Source: Candidatus Cloacimonadota bacterium (GTDB lineage Bacteria > Cloacimonadota > Cloacimonadia > Cloacimonadales > TCS61). From it: a stretch of 23,034 nucleotides of DNA. The stretch spans positions 1-23,034 of the forward strand of contig JAUVIJ010000004.1 of assembly GCA_030592835.1 (NCBI GenBank), read 5' to 3'. A model generated the notes under the pieces. It did not search any database and was not told the origin of the DNA. It saw only the letters and a list, made by a program, of their open reading frames with translations. A program made the position numbers and the translations under genes. This document shows, piece after piece, positions 22,839 through 23,034 of the stretch (position 1 is its first letter; each line of letters begins with the position of its first letter).

Positions 22839-23034
22839 AATCCGAGCCCTTATCCAATAACAACATGTTCACATAGTTGATCCGCTGACTATCAATATCA
22901 GTAATAGTGAATTTGACTTTATTATGAAAAATAAAAGATTCATTCTTTTGAGGAACTTTATTCAAATTATCATAGAGAAATTCTGCAAGGTTATCATATT
23001 CTTCTTCATCTATATCAAGGTAGAATTCATGATT
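22828..23034 (-). CDS. C-terminal end of a CorC/HlyC-type (CNNM-like) membrane protein
   Basis: The minus-strand frame is open from the right edge to a TAA at 22828-22830, giving the last 68 residues of a larger protein. The segment EEEYDNLAEFLYDNLNKVPQ, then FIFHNKVKFTITDIDSQRI, matches the transporter-associated CorC_HlyC domain that ends hemolysin-like proteins with DUF21 and CBS domains. Such proteins are linked to magnesium or cobalt handling, and relatives in Bacteroidota include gliding-associated GldE. The DUF21 and CBS parts would lie outside the window. The end overlaps the DUF3108 start by 11 bases, so the three genes form one operon. Confidence 0.8.
   Translation of the reverse strand, partial: NHEFYLDIDEEEYDNLAEFLYDNLNKVPQKNESFIFHNKVKFTITDIDSQRINYVNMLLLDKGSDYEN

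Noticed and set aside
1..23034. CRISPR arrays, tRNA or rRNA genes, insertion sequences, phage genes
   Set aside because: Reading both strands showed no regularly spaced repeats beyond the MraZ boxes, no tRNA-like cloverleaf in the intergenic gaps and no transposase or integrase motifs.

Overview
The window looks like chromosomal core-genome DNA from an AT-rich, diderm (outer-membrane) bacterium with meso-diaminopimelate-type peptidoglycan. A diderm cell is suggested by an MlaE-type lipid-transport permease and a probable lipoprotein. The DAP chemistry is suggested by the DNPR motif of the MurE domain together with a dapA gene. Gene content, the MurE-MurF fusion, the PASTA-bearing FtsI, the family-4 uracil-DNA glycosylase and the protein style would fit a deep-branching anaerobe of the Fibrobacterota/Chlorobiota/Bacteroidota neighbourhood, for instance Cloacimonadota. 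That placement is an inference from general familiarity and was not tested by search.

Region 1 (about 1-13285, minus strand) is a nearly gapless division and cell wall (dcw) operon. In transcription order it runs mraZ, rsmH, an ftsL-like gene, ftsI, a fused murE-murF, mraY, murD, ftsW, murG, murC and the start of ftsQ, which runs off the left edge. Most junctions are ATGA overlaps or a few bases. The only real gap is 146 bases between murC and ftsQ; it holds a possible internal promoter and a 25-codon reading frame with a strong ribosome binding site. Together the enzymes convert UDP-MurNAc to the pentapeptide (MurC, MurD, MurE-F), move it to lipid I and lipid II (MraY, MurG) and build septal wall (FtsW, FtsI, FtsL, FtsQ). 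murB and ddl are not between murC and ftsQ.

Region 2 (13286-13454) is a 169-base divergent intergenic region. It carries five TGAG boxes, four of them at an exact 10-base period, which look like the operator for MraZ autoregulation. To its right, on the plus strand, is a response regulator/diguanylate cyclase (13455-14825), followed by a 119-base gap.

Region 3 (14945-21759, plus strand) is a tightly packed housekeeping operon: gcvH, gmk, a divergent rpoZ (omega), a family-4 uracil-DNA glycosylase, dnaB, mlaE, a ThiB-like lipoprotein, trmL, dapA and a small four-cysteine protein of unknown function. DapA supplies the DAP pathway that feeds the MurE domain in region 1.

Region 4 (21746-23034, minus strand) converges on region 3 with overlapping ends. 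It holds the C-terminal end of a CorC/HlyC-type membrane protein, a DUF3108 exported protein and a VanZ-like membrane protein, each overlapping the next by 11 bases.

No stretch longer than 300 bases lacks a gene. I saw no tRNA, rRNA, CRISPR array, insertion sequence, prophage gene or convincing rho-independent terminator. The window is mainly conserved machinery; the unusual points are in its architecture and regulation rather than in an obvious new system.
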